Part shown: positions 1 through 6,372 of the stretch, one piece after another
Layout: each line of letters begins with the position of its first letter
Numbering within the stretch: the stretch's first letter is position 1
DNA from: a candidate division TA06 bacterium
Lineage (GTDB): Bacteria; Hydrothermota; DG-26; E44-bin18; JADFOU01
NCBI GenBank assembly: GCA_022562655.1
Contig: JADFOU010000084.1
Span: 1-8,095 of the forward strand
Length of the DNA: 8,095 nt
Direction of reading: 5' to 3'
The notes under the pieces: model-generated
What the model was told of the DNA's origin: nothing
The model's database searches: none
What the model saw: only the letters and a program-made list of their open reading frames with translations
Translations under genes and position numbers: made by a program

Positions 1-2
1 GC

Positions 3-56
3 CTTGAAAACGGCAACTTCAATCTTATAATTTCTCATTTAACCCAGCATGATTGA
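3..56 (+). CDS. Possible 3' end of a truncated gene (last 17 codons)
   Basis: Reading from base 3 gives 17 sense codons (LENGNFNLIISHLTQHD) followed by TGA at 54-56. The residue mix is protein-like, and the position, converging on the minus-strand DUF3291 gene 48 bases further on, would suit the tail of a gene entering from the left. A 17-codon open stretch can easily arise by chance, and the fragment carries no recognisable motif, so this is only a possibility. The sequence to the left of the window would settle it. Confidence 0.22.
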   Translation, partial: LENGNFNLIISHLTQHD

Positions 57-104
57 TAAGAGAGTTCTCAACTTTAAGGATAACGCAGCTCTGATTTTTC
101 AGTA

Positions 105-572
105 TTAAGATTCTTTCTCTCTGTAGGCAAGCATCTCCTCGACCGTAAAGCGCTCCTCGAAGGTGAAGGCATGCGGCGTTGCGCCCTTTTGATGCAGAGT
201 TTCGATTCTCTTTTTCACTTCTTTTTCAGCTGGGATTTCCCCGGCAGGAAACCAAAACAGAACATAGGCTTGCGTATCCTGTTGCTCGAACCACTCAGCA
301 CGTCTTTCTAAAACCTGATCGTGTTTGCCCTTGTAGGTAAACTCGTAGAGGCTCTCAACCGACTTCCAGATGGACATATTCAATAGGACATCGTCCTTAA
401 ATACAACGCCCGCGTCCGGTGGCGTCGGCTGGGCCACGAAGCCGGGCAAGTTATGGGCGATCCCGTCAATTTCATCGATTTGCTCGACAAATTCCGTCAT
501 AATCGGGTCGTCAAGCGGCGCACGCATATGCGCCACATTGGCATGCACCAGATGATAGGTTGTCTCGGACAT
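105..572 (-). CDS. DUF3291 domain-containing protein
   Basis: A 155-residue protein of the DUF3291 family, which is named only as a conserved domain and has no established reaction. The family signature runs through nearly the whole length: an N-terminal strand followed by the MRAPLDDPIMTEFVEQIDEI segment (residues 16-35), a Pro/Gly-rich GFV turn (44-46), the NMSIWKSVESLYEFTYKGKH block (65-84), RRAEWFEQ (90-97), and the FWFPAGEIP and GATPHAFTFEERF segments (106-114 and 130-142). The layout resembles dimeric alpha/beta-barrel (ABM-like) folds, which is an inference. No signal peptide or membrane segment is present, so it is probably cytoplasmic. It starts with ATG and has only a weak purine-rich AGAGAG just upstream. 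It lies 89 bases downstream of the VOC gene on the same strand and could be the last gene of that transcript. The family assignment is firm; the function is unknown. Confidence 0.88.
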   Translation of the reverse strand: MSETTYHLVHANVAHMRAPLDDPIMTEFVEQIDEIDGIAHNLPGFVAQPTPPDAGVVFKDDVLLNMSIWKSVESLYEFTYKGKHDQVLERRAEWFEQQDTQAYVLFWFPAGEIPAEKEVKKRIETLHQKGATPHAFTFEERFTVEEMLAYREKES

Positions 573-661
573 TCTCTCTTTTTCCGTATATCTATATTAA
601 ACAGAATACAGAGTGAGCGGGACCTCAAACAAGTTAAGAAAAATTCTTGCATTCTCTCTGG

Positions 662-1054
662 TCAGAAGACCCAGCCACCACCCCAAAGAGTGGATGGCGC
701 CAGCTCCACGCTGTTTCCCGCGGGATCGCGGAAATAGATCGACCGACCGCCTTCCTTCCATTCTACCTCCATCTCGATCTCAACGCCACATTTCTGGAGA
801 TGGTTGCGCCAAGGCTCCAGCTCTTCTTCGCGCATCGCAAAAGCGATGTGACCTGCTCCCTCGGTTCCATGTGACGGGACGCCCCTTCCGGATTTTCGTG
901 CATATTCTGGATTGAAGATGAGTAAAACCCCCTCTCCGCAGCGAAGGACGCCTCGTTGAAGAACCTCGAGTCCCAGAACATCACGGTAGAATCGTTCAGT
1001 CGCGGCTAGATCCTTCGCGTAGAGTACCGTCTCAAAGATCCTATTCGCCTTCAC
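662..1054 (-). CDS. VOC family (glyoxalase/bleomycin-resistance fold) protein
   Basis: A 130-residue, single-module vicinal oxygen chelate protein. It begins with the typical first strand and helix (FETVLYAKDLAATERFYRDV, residues 7-26, then LGLEV). The second half has GHIAF (68-72) and ends with YFRDPAGNSVELAP (107-120). In this fold the metal is usually held by residues equivalent to Glu8, His69 and Glu117, all present here, so a metal-dependent enzyme is plausible (lyase, dioxygenase or antibiotic-modifying type), but the substrate cannot be read from the sequence. One such module normally works as a dimer. The start is GTG: it fits the fold's expected N-terminus, has GGGAG (minus strand, 1063-1067) eight bases upstream, and overlaps the end of the preceding gene by 14 bases, which suggests translational coupling. 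No export signal is visible. Confidence 0.88.
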   Translation of the reverse strand: MKANRIFETVLYAKDLAATERFYRDVLGLEVLQRGVLRCGEGVLLIFNPEYARKSGRGVPSHGTEGAGHIAFAMREEELEPWRNHLQKCGVEIEMEVEWKEGGRSIYFRDPAGNSVELAPSTLWGGGWVF

Positions 1055-1595
1055 CTTTTACACTCCCGCCATTTTTTCGCTGTCGTTTTAAACGTTCAGC
1101 TTCCAAATCCTCCTTCGACCATATCTCATCTTTAATCTCACAATAATCCGCCTGAAAACAACCCGGACAGTCTCCACCACAGCCATGAACATGACAGACG
1201 CACCCATCGGGTAATACAGTTTCAAACTCATACAGAAATTCTTCTGTCAGATAACGATAAGCGACTGAAATAGGCAAGTTCTCTGCTAATTCATAGATAA
1301 AATTATGTTCTGACATAATCTGTATGAGCAATTCAAATTTCAATCGTAATTCTTCATCGCTCAAACAACTTGCCGGGGGAAAGTCATTCGGATTAACCCC
1401 CAATATTTCATACACGTGTTTTTCTTCTGCTTCCTCAAAAGCCAAAACATTTTTCAAAAATTGATTTTCAATTTTTGGGTTAATATCTGAATGAGCTTGA
1501 ATATAACCATCCTTTTGAACGATCTTGGCTTTTAGTAAAGCATTTTCCTGTTCCGATTTCTCCTCTTCCCTGTGTTCATCATTAAAATTGATCAT
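1041..1595 (-). CDS. Hypothetical protein with C-terminal Cys/His cluster
   Basis: A 184-residue protein from the ATG at 1593-1595, which has GGAAG five bases upstream (1601-1605). The frame continues to a TTG at 1632-1634 (197 residues), but that start has a poorer ribosome site. Residues 1-60 are charged and Glu/Lys-rich, probably a coiled-coil or flexible helix. A helical core follows (HVYEILGVNPNDFPPASCLS near 60-79, then LRLKFELLIQIM). The C-terminal third carries a dense cluster: C132, C134, H135, H137, C139, C143, C146 and C152, which could bind zinc or an iron-sulfur centre. The tail is basic and charged. I recall similar proteins of unknown function, mainly in Bacteroidetes, built on the same 'YE(I/L)LG...FPP...LSDEEL' core with a Cys-bearing end; I cannot confirm this here. 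The gene is much more AT-rich than its neighbours, possibly from horizontal transfer. It overlaps the downstream VOC gene by 14 bases. Function unknown. Confidence 0.8.
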   Translation of the reverse strand: MINFNDEHREEEKSEQENALLKAKIVQKDGYIQAHSDINPKIENQFLKNVLAFEEAEEKHVYEILGVNPNDFPPASCLSDEELRLKFELLIQIMSEHNFIYELAENLPISVAYRYLTEEFLYEFETVLPDGCVCHVHGCGGDCPGCFQADYCEIKDEIWSKEDLEAERLKRQRKNGGSVKGEGE

Positions 1596-2009
1596 TTTTA
1601 CTTCCAAATCGGGATGAGAGAATATTGAATTCAACCGAAAGCATGCCTCTTTTCAGAGGTGCTATTCTAACTATGGTTTAAACGGTTCCTATATGTAAAC
1701 TTTTATATGGCAATCTTTCCGTAGAAGACTCGGATTCGTTATGCGATTGTCGAACAATAAGTATCTTAATTTCAGTATCTTACGATCCTATACGGTTTTG
1801 GTTGGGGGTATTACATGGATTCCTCAAAAGAACCTTCATCTGTCTGATGATCCAGCGTAGACCCTGTCGACGTTATGGGACGATCACAGCATTATAGATG
1901 CCCTTTCCAACGCCTTGTATTTGAGAGTTATCCCTCGACACAGTCAAGCACATTTTCTCACCTCTGTCAAGGCTAAAGAGAAACGAACCATAGGGTTAGG
2001 TTAGGAAAA

Positions 2010-2038
2010 TTGAGGCATTCAAACTTTGAATTTCAAAT
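2010..2038 (+). promoter_or_regulatory. Candidate promoter overlapping TTCAAA/TTTGAA half-site array
   Basis: TTCAAA (2018-2023), TTTGAA (2025-2030) and TTCAAA (2032-2037) alternate in orientation at an exact 7-base spacing. The first two form a perfect 13-base palindrome centred on C2024. TTGAGG (2010-2015) and TCAAAT (2033-2038) lie 17 bases apart and each match the sigma-70 consensus at four of six positions, so the array could be an operator within a promoter for the M48 protease gene. The repeats are seen directly; the promoter and operator roles are inferred, and AT-rich hexamers recur by chance. Confidence 0.27.
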
Positions 2039-2047
2039 GTTTCTCCT

Positions 2048-2081
2048 CTTGACTGAACCCTAAAAAAGGTTTAGACTCAAG
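2048..2081 (+). other. Strong hairpin in the probable leader of the M48 gene
   Basis: CTTGA (2048-2052) pairs with TCAAG (2077-2081), and CTGAACC (2053-2059) pairs with GGTTTAG (2068-2074), with one G-U pair, a two-base bulge (2075-2076) and an eight-base A-rich loop. No run of T follows on the plus strand, so it is not a standard intrinsic terminator. It may be a leader RNA structure or part of a repeat unit. Confidence 0.35.
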
Positions 2082-2101
2082 CCAAATCCAGATTGCGGTG
2101 C

Positions 2102-2152
2102 CTGTCCCGAGAGATTGCTTCGCCCCGCCTAAGGCGGGGATCGCAATGACAG
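2102..2152. repeat. Palindromic dispersed repeat of the 'GCAATGACAG' type
   Basis: A nested inverted repeat: CTGTC (2102-2106) with GACAG (2148-2152), ATTGC (2114-2118) with GCAAT (2143-2147), and a core of CCCCGCCT-A-AGGCGGGG (2123-2139) that is perfect apart from its central base. The minus strand reads GTCATTGCGA, a GC-rich stem, then GAAGCAATCTC, which matches from memory a palindromic repeat scattered in many copies through diverse bacterial genomes. It ends three bases before the AGGAGG (2156-2161) of the M48 gene, so it would be transcribed in that gene's leader and could fold next to the ribosome site. Copy number elsewhere in this genome cannot be seen. Confidence 0.75.
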
Positions 2153-2170
2153 ACGAGGAGGAATGAATAG

Positions 2171-3598
2171 ATGAAAAAGTTAATTTTCCCTATCCTTTTC
2201 CTCCTTTTTCTATTCCTTTTTGCCTTCCTAACCCTGAGGATTCCTGAATCACTCCCCGAGAATGCAAATATCCCTTCGGAAGTGAAGGAGATTCTGGAAC
2301 CAGAACGGATTGAGAAAGCGATTCTCTACTCCAACTTTCGTTATGGCTGGTATTTCTTCTCCGAGATCTTCAGTTTCGCAATACTTATTGGGGTTCTCTT
2401 CCTTGGAATCTCTGGAAGGATTCGGGATTGGGCAAAAACCCTATCTGAAAAGATCGCATCCCTCCCCTCTGCTCCCCTTCTCACAGGTTCCGCGGCAATC
2501 CTGGCTGCCCTTTTGATCACATTCCTTTCAGCGACTAAGGATCATCCTGTATCGGGCGGGGCTTTGTCTTTCGTCCTCCTCTGGGGGATTGTTGGGACTT
2601 TTGCAGGTCGTTACCCCAAATTTGGATTCACCGCCCTCTACCTCCTACTCTTTTCCCTCCTCATAACGACTCTACAATTCCCCTTGAACTACTACAGGAA
2701 CTTTGTCGTAGAACACTACTTTGAACTCTCCACAGAGACCTTTGGAAAGTGGTTTGCAGATGTTGTAAAGGGCGAATTGATCAGCAACCTCTTTTTGATC
2801 CTCCTGATTCCCCTTGCCTACTGGGGGATCCAGAAACGACCCAGGGATTGGTGGCTCTGGATTGCCGGAGGCTCTATCCCCATCATGATCTTCTTCATTG
2901 TTATCACACCGGTCTATGTTGACCCTCTCTTCGATAAGTTTGAACCCCTCCAGGATGAAACCCTGCGAGATCAGATCCTTGCTGTGGCGGAAGAAGCAGG
3001 GATTCAAGGGGGAAAGGTCTTTCAGGTGGACAAGAGCAAAGATACGGAGAAGATGAACGCCTATGTGACAGGGTTATTTAATACAAAGCGGATTGTCCTC
3101 TGGGATACCACACTGGAGAAACTCACCTCTGATGAGATCCTCTTCGTGATGGGACACGAGATGGGGCACTATATCCTCCATCATATCTGGAAATTTGTCG
3201 GGATCTTTTCCATCACCATTTTCATTCTCCTTTACATTATTTTTAAAACGATCGGACTGATCACCCGAAAGTGGGGTGAGAGAATGAGGTTTACTCAAGT
3301 ACAGGATATCGCCAGTCTTCCCCTTCTCATGTTGATGCTCTCCCTCCTCCTCTTTTTCATCTCCCCTATCTTCAATACATATAGCCGGTCCATTGAACAT
3401 GATGCGGATGTCTTTGGTCTCAACCTGACCCGAAACGGCTCTTTGGCTGCTCAGGCTTTCGTGAAACTTGCCAATGAAAACCTGTCGAACCCCTCTCCTC
3501 ACCCTTTCATTGAATTCTGGCTCTTCAGCCACCCGACCTTAAAGGATCGGATCGCCTTCTGCAAAAACTACTCAAAAGCAGATCCAAATGAAAAATGA
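2171..3598 (+). CDS. M48 family (Ste24/CAAX protease 1-like) membrane metallopeptidase
   Basis: A 475-residue zinc peptidase of the inner membrane. The zinc-binding HEMGH motif is at 329-333 (His329 and His333 as ligands, Glu330 as catalytic base). The third ligand is Glu409 in EHDAD (409-413), and the family's SHPTLKDRI motif is at 453-461. The order matches Ste24: an M48 N-terminal multi-span domain with hydrophobic segments near 4-22, 62-80, 103-120, 130-146, 152-170, 202-220 and 229-249, a soluble stretch containing KMNAYVTGLFNTKRIVLWDT (294-313), the HExxH helix, and two further spans near 339-360 and 381-404. The length suits Ste24-type proteins, which are larger than HtpX. Bacterial members probably process or degrade membrane proteins; prenyl-protein cleavage is known only for eukaryotic relatives. 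ATG is preceded by AGGAGG nine bases upstream. The closest neighbours give no obvious substrate. Family identity is firm, physiological role open. Confidence 0.94.
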   Translation: MKKLIFPILFLLFLFLFAFLTLRIPESLPENANIPSEVKEILEPERIEKAILYSNFRYGWYFFSEIFSFAILIGVLFLGISGRIRDWAKTLSEKIASLPSAPLLTGSAAILAALLITFLSATKDHPVSGGALSFVLLWGIVGTFAGRYPKFGFTALYLLLFSLLITTLQFPLNYYRNFVVEHYFELSTETFGKWFADVVKGELISNLFLILLIPLAYWGIQKRPRDWWLWIAGGSIPIMIFFIVITPVYVDPLFDKFEPLQDETLRDQILAVAEEAGIQGGKVFQVDKSKDTEKMNAYVTGLFNTKRIVLWDTTLEKLTSDEILFVMGHEMGHYILHHIWKFVGIFSITIFILLYIIFKTIGLITRKWGERMRFTQVQDIASLPLLMLMLSLLLFFISPIFNTYSRSIEHDADVFGLNLTRNGSLAAQAFVKLANENLSNPSPHPFIEFWLFSHPTLKDRIAFCKNYSKADPNEK

Positions 3599-3606
3599 AA
3601 AAATCC

Positions 3607-3653
3607 AATCCCCCTTCTTTTCCCCCATTACTAAATGGGGAATGAGGAGGATT
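3607..3653. repeat. Imperfect palindromic repeat of the AATCCCCC...GGATT type
   Basis: An inner stem of CCCCATT (3623-3629) and AATGGGG (3634-3640) with a four-base loop is extended by an imperfect outer stem, AATCCCCC at 3607-3614 against GGAGGATT at 3646-3653. Elements starting AATCCCCCTT and ending GGGGATT are, from memory, widespread intergenic palindromes in environmental bacteria. It starts eight bases after the M48 protease stop codon. There is no direct T-run after the stem, so it is a poor intrinsic terminator, although it may form a hairpin between the two transcripts or coding regions. Confidence 0.62.
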
Positions 3654-3697
3654 GTTCTCTATTTTTCAATTACATTCTTTTTTGAGAAAGAGGAATA

Positions 3698-5485
3698 ATG
3701 AGAGATCTAATTTTCATTGCCTGGCTTTCTCTTATCTTGTCCCCTTCCGAAGTTTTGTCGATTCCTCCCCAGGTTGTCGCTGTTTCTCCCACTCCCCAAT
3801 CCTTGACTGCCCCAGCCGGTGGAGAGATCACGATTCTCTTCGATATTCCTCTGGATCCCACCACCATCAGCAACTCCACCATCATGATCTTCGGTCAGTG
3901 GACTGGAGTCATGGACGGTTCTTTCCAAATGGAGGATACCAATCGTCTGGTTCGATTCATCCCTTCTCTTTCCTTTTCCGCGGGTGAGCGGATTCTGGTT
4001 TCCCTCTCGAAAGGGGTCATGAGCAGCGGTGGGGAATCACTAACGGTTGGTTACGCTTGGAACTTCTGGACAAAAGTCGGCAGTGGCTCCCTTGATCTTG
4101 TGGAAAGGACAAGGATCCCTGTCCGCCTGCCAGGGGAGGGATGGATTCAAACATACGGTGCTTATGCCGGAGACCTGAATGGCGATGGATTCCATGACTT
4201 CTCTGTGCCCAATGAGGTATCGAATGACGTCCGAGTCTTTCTCAATGATGGAACGGGAAACTACGATACCTTCTCCATCTATCCGGTCCCCGCAAACTCC
4301 CGTCCAAGCACCAATCAGGGTGCAGACTTCAATGGAGACGGGGTGATCGATTTGGCTGTTGGAAACAGTGGATCGAATACGGTCAGCGTTTTCATAGGGG
4401 ATGGAGTGGGAGGATATCTCCCCGCAGTCACAGATACGGTGTATAGTGGTCCTCGGGGATTGAGTGTCATGGATCTGGATGGGGATGGGGATATGGACAT
4501 CGTGACAGCCAATCGATCGGGGAACAACCTTTCGATTCTTCCGAACGCAGGAGACGGAACTTTTGGACCGAGAATTCCTGTAGAGGCCGGAGGAGAATGG
4601 GAGACTGCCTGTGCCACAGGGGATGCCAATGAAGACGGCATTCTCGATCTCTTTGTCGGTGCTTTGGGAAGTGAAGAGATCATTCTTCTCTTGGGAGACG
4701 GGAACGGTGGGTTGATTCCCTCAACATCCGTCAATTGTTTCGGTTCCCCCTGGATGATTGTGACGGGAGATGTGAATGGGGATGGGCATGTGGATGTGGT
4801 TTCTGCCAACTCCAATACGGCTCAGGCAGCGGTGATCCTGGGAGATGGACAAGGAAACCTCCTCCCGCCGGATCTCTATCCTGTGGGTAGTTTTCCCATC
4901 GCCATTGATCTGGGGGATGTCGATGGGGACGGGGATCTCGACATGGTGATCAGCAGTTTCTCCGGAACGTGGACCCTTTATGAGAATGACGGGAGTGGAA
5001 CTTTCATCAACCCCAGAACTTTTTTTGCCCAGGCGGCTGCCTCCTGTGCTGTCTTTCACGACAGGGATCGGGATGGCGATCTGGATATGACAGGCATTGA
5101 CGAGATAGACGATCTCCTCTACCTCTTTGAAAATGTGGGCTTGGTGGGTGCGGAAGAAACAGCTCCTCCTATGGCGGACAAAATTCAAAAAGCAAAATTA
5201 TTTCAAAATAATCCCAACCCCTTTTATTCCAGAACCCATATCCATTATCAAATTTCTTCAACGAATCCCGAATCCCGAAACACGAGTCACGTTAGTTTAA
5301 GGGTATACGACCTCACCGGGAGTCTGGTCAAAACTTTGGTAGACGAACGTCATGAGTCAGGAGACTATAGCGTCCAGTGGGAGGGTTTGAACAAATCCGA
5401 CAAGAGAGTTCCCTCGGGTATTTACTTCTATCGCCTTTCATCGGGGAATGCCACACTAACGAGAAAATTCGTTCTCTTGCGATAG
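3698..5485 (+). CDS. Secreted FG-GAP/VCBS seven-blade propeller protein with C-terminal sorting domain
   Basis: A 595-residue exported protein. Residues 1-21 form a probable signal peptide (hydrophobic LIFIAWLSLIL, cleavage likely after VLS). Residues 23-127 resemble an SbsA-type Ig-like (Big_5) domain. Seven FG-GAP/VCBS units follow, each with a calcium-loop motif of DxNGDGxxD type, starting at 159, 210, 259, 309, 358, 407 and 455: a 48-51-residue period and the number needed for a closed seven-bladed beta-propeller. The fourth (DANEDGILD) and seventh (DRDRDGDLD) are the most divergent. Residues about 500-595 (LFQNNPNPF, then LRVYDLTGSLVKTL and SGIYFYRL, ending KFVLLR) match the FlgD-like/T9SS type A sorting domain, implying outer-membrane passage and surface attachment or release. 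A heptanucleotide repeat lies inside this domain. ATG has AAGAGG (3688-3693) four bases upstream. The binding partner is unknown; adhesion or polysaccharide binding is possible. Confidence 0.9.
   Translation: MRDLIFIAWLSLILSPSEVLSIPPQVVAVSPTPQSLTAPAGGEITILFDIPLDPTTISNSTIMIFGQWTGVMDGSFQMEDTNRLVRFIPSLSFSAGERILVSLSKGVMSSGGESLTVGYAWNFWTKVGSGSLDLVERTRIPVRLPGEGWIQTYGAYAGDLNGDGFHDFSVPNEVSNDVRVFLNDGTGNYDTFSIYPVPANSRPSTNQGADFNGDGVIDLAVGNSGSNTVSVFIGDGVGGYLPAVTDTVYSGPRGLSVMDLDGDGDMDIVTANRSGNNLSILPNAGDGTFGPRIPVEAGGEWETACATGDANEDGILDLFVGALGSEEIILLLGDGNGGLIPSTSVNCFGSPWMIVTGDVNGDGHVDVVSANSNTAQAAVILGDGQGNLLPPDLYPVGSFPIAIDLGDVDGDGDLDMVISSFSGTWTLYENDGSGTFINPRTFFAQAAASCAVFHDRDRDGDLDMTGIDEIDDLLYLFENVGLVGAEETAPPMADKIQKAKLFQNNPNPFYSRTHIHYQISSTNPESRNTSHVSLRVYDLTGSLVKTLVDERHESGDYSVQWEGLNKSDKRVPSGIYFYRLSSGNATLTRKFVLLR
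5263..5291 (+). repeat. Heptanucleotide GAATCCC tandem repeat inside the sorting domain
   Basis: Two exact GAATCCC units (5263-5269, 5270-5276) are followed by two decayed ones (GAAACAC, GAGTCAC) and a trailing G, about 29 bases. The array encodes part of STNPESRNTS (residues 521-530), which sits between the IHYQIS and HVSLRVYDLTG strands, where related domains usually have a short turn. A 7-base unit cycles through all three frames, so the loop has no protein repeat. It looks like a simple-sequence insertion tolerated in a surface loop. Confidence 0.55.
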
Positions 5486-5489
5486 AAGG

Positions 5490-6362
5490 ATGAAGCAAGA
5501 TATATTTCAGGTGGATGTCTTTACAGACACCCCCTTAGCGGGGAACCCTGCCGGTGTTGTGCCTCGGGCAGATGGAATCGACGTAGGGGCGATGCAGGGT
5601 ATCGCCAAAGAGATGAATGTCTCAGAGACCGTCTTCATCTTTCATAAAGATCTCCCGGAAGGCTGCACCTATCGCGTAAGGTTTTTCTCTCCAACAGTTG
5701 AGGTGGACTACTGTGGTCATGGAACCATCGCCGCTGCCCACCTCCTCAGAGAACTGGAGATCATCCCCAAAAATATTCATACGATTCGACAGGCGATGAA
5801 TCGGGATACCTGGGAGGTCTCTGTGGAGGGGGATCTCAACTGGATCCGTCAGGGTCCTGGGGAGTTCCGGAATGGGGAAGTGGATCGAGGAGAACTGGCC
5901 TCTCTCCTGGGTCTCGATCCAAAATTCCTAAAAGAGATTGCCTGGGCTTCTATGGGAAATCCTGTTTTTCTCTGTGAAATATCGAATCGAAAAGCCCTTG
6001 ACACCCTAAAACCAAATTGGAATGGGCTTGCGCAATTCTCAAGAAACCATGAAATAATGGGCTTCCACTGTTACGCTCTCGAGCCCCATGATTCGAACAA
6101 TCATCTCACCGCTCGCGTCTTTGCTCCTGCCTACGGTGTGAACGAAGACCCTGCTACAGGCTCTACCACCAGTTCCCTCGCATTGTATTTACTCTCAAAG
6201 GGAAAGGTCAACCCCAGGGATGGCATTCTCCGAATCGAACAAGGGGTAGCCATGGGGCGTCCTTCCCTTCTTTATGCACGGATGGCAGCTCACCCAAAGG
6301 GATCTTATGTGGAAGTAGGGGGGAGGGCGGTCACGGTTCTCTCAGGGTTGATTCAACTTTAA
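5490..6362 (+). CDS. PhzF family isomerase/epimerase
   Basis: A 290-residue protein of full family length. PhzF proteins have two similar halves of the diaminopimelate-epimerase fold and catalyse isomerisation or similar proton-shuttling reactions; PhzF itself acts in phenazine biosynthesis. Visible signatures are VDVFTDTPLAGNPAGVV (8-24), MNVSETVF (42-49) with the presumed catalytic Glu46, RFFSPTVEVDYCGHGTIAAA (64-83) and, in the second half, ARVFAPAYGVNEDPATGSTT (208-227). No phenazine genes are present, so the substrate is unknown and the name phzF is not justified. The ATG starts four bases after the propeller gene's stop, and its only AAGG abuts the ATG, so translation may depend on coupling to ribosomes ending upstream. 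No better start fits the conserved N-terminus. No signal peptide is seen, so it is cytoplasmic, an odd partner for a surface protein. Its stop lies 10 bases from the stop of the converging TauE gene. Confidence 0.93.
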   Translation: MKQDIFQVDVFTDTPLAGNPAGVVPRADGIDVGAMQGIAKEMNVSETVFIFHKDLPEGCTYRVRFFSPTVEVDYCGHGTIAAAHLLRELEIIPKNIHTIRQAMNRDTWEVSVEGDLNWIRQGPGEFRNGEVDRGELASLLGLDPKFLKEIAWASMGNPVFLCEISNRKALDTLKPNWNGLAQFSRNHEIMGFHCYALEPHDSNNHLTARVFAPAYGVNEDPATGSTTSSLALYLLSKGKVNPRDGILRIEQGVAMGRPSLLYARMAAHPKGSYVEVGGRAVTVLSGLIQL

Positions 6363-6372
6363 AGTAGATCCC

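Larger units (their letters stand above)
1596..2170. other. Long intergenic region between divergent genes
   Basis: The 575 bases between the divergent Cys-cluster gene and M48 protease gene hold no convincing gene. From left to right I see a small hairpin (CCTCT/AGAGG, 1646-1659), an AT-rich stretch to about 1850, and a more mixed segment at 1855-2005. The latter has a plus-strand open stretch of 47 codons without ATG (1861-2004) and a minus-strand 26-codon frame (1873-1953) with a fair ribosome site; neither resembles a known protein, so decayed coding DNA is possible but unproven. The right third carries a candidate promoter and palindrome array, a strong hairpin and a palindromic repeat, listed separately. 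Promoters for both flanking genes should lie here. Confidence 0.6.

Noticed and set aside
105..1595. A resistance or detoxification cassette (VOC plus DUF3291)
   Set aside because: The VOC substrate cannot be inferred and DUF3291 has no known reaction, so no such claim is supported.
1596..1634. Longer start (TTG at 1634) for the Cys-cluster gene
   Set aside because: The ATG at 1595 has GGAAG five bases upstream; the TTG has only a distant AAGAGG.
1990..2004. Telomere-like GGGTTAGGTTAGG
   Set aside because: Only two imperfect units in an ordinary bacterial intergenic region; chance is sufficient.
2163..2174. Three-codon frame (ATG AAT AGA TGA) overlapping the M48 start codon
   Set aside because: It is one base from the AGGAGG core, too close for normal initiation, and so short that chance explains it.
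3623..3640. Intrinsic terminator for the M48 protease gene
   Set aside because: The stem is good, but no T-run follows it directly; the surrounding outer arms fit a dispersed palindrome better.
5490..6362. Part of a phenazine biosynthesis cluster
   Set aside because: No other phenazine gene is present; the PhzF fold is found in many unrelated contexts.
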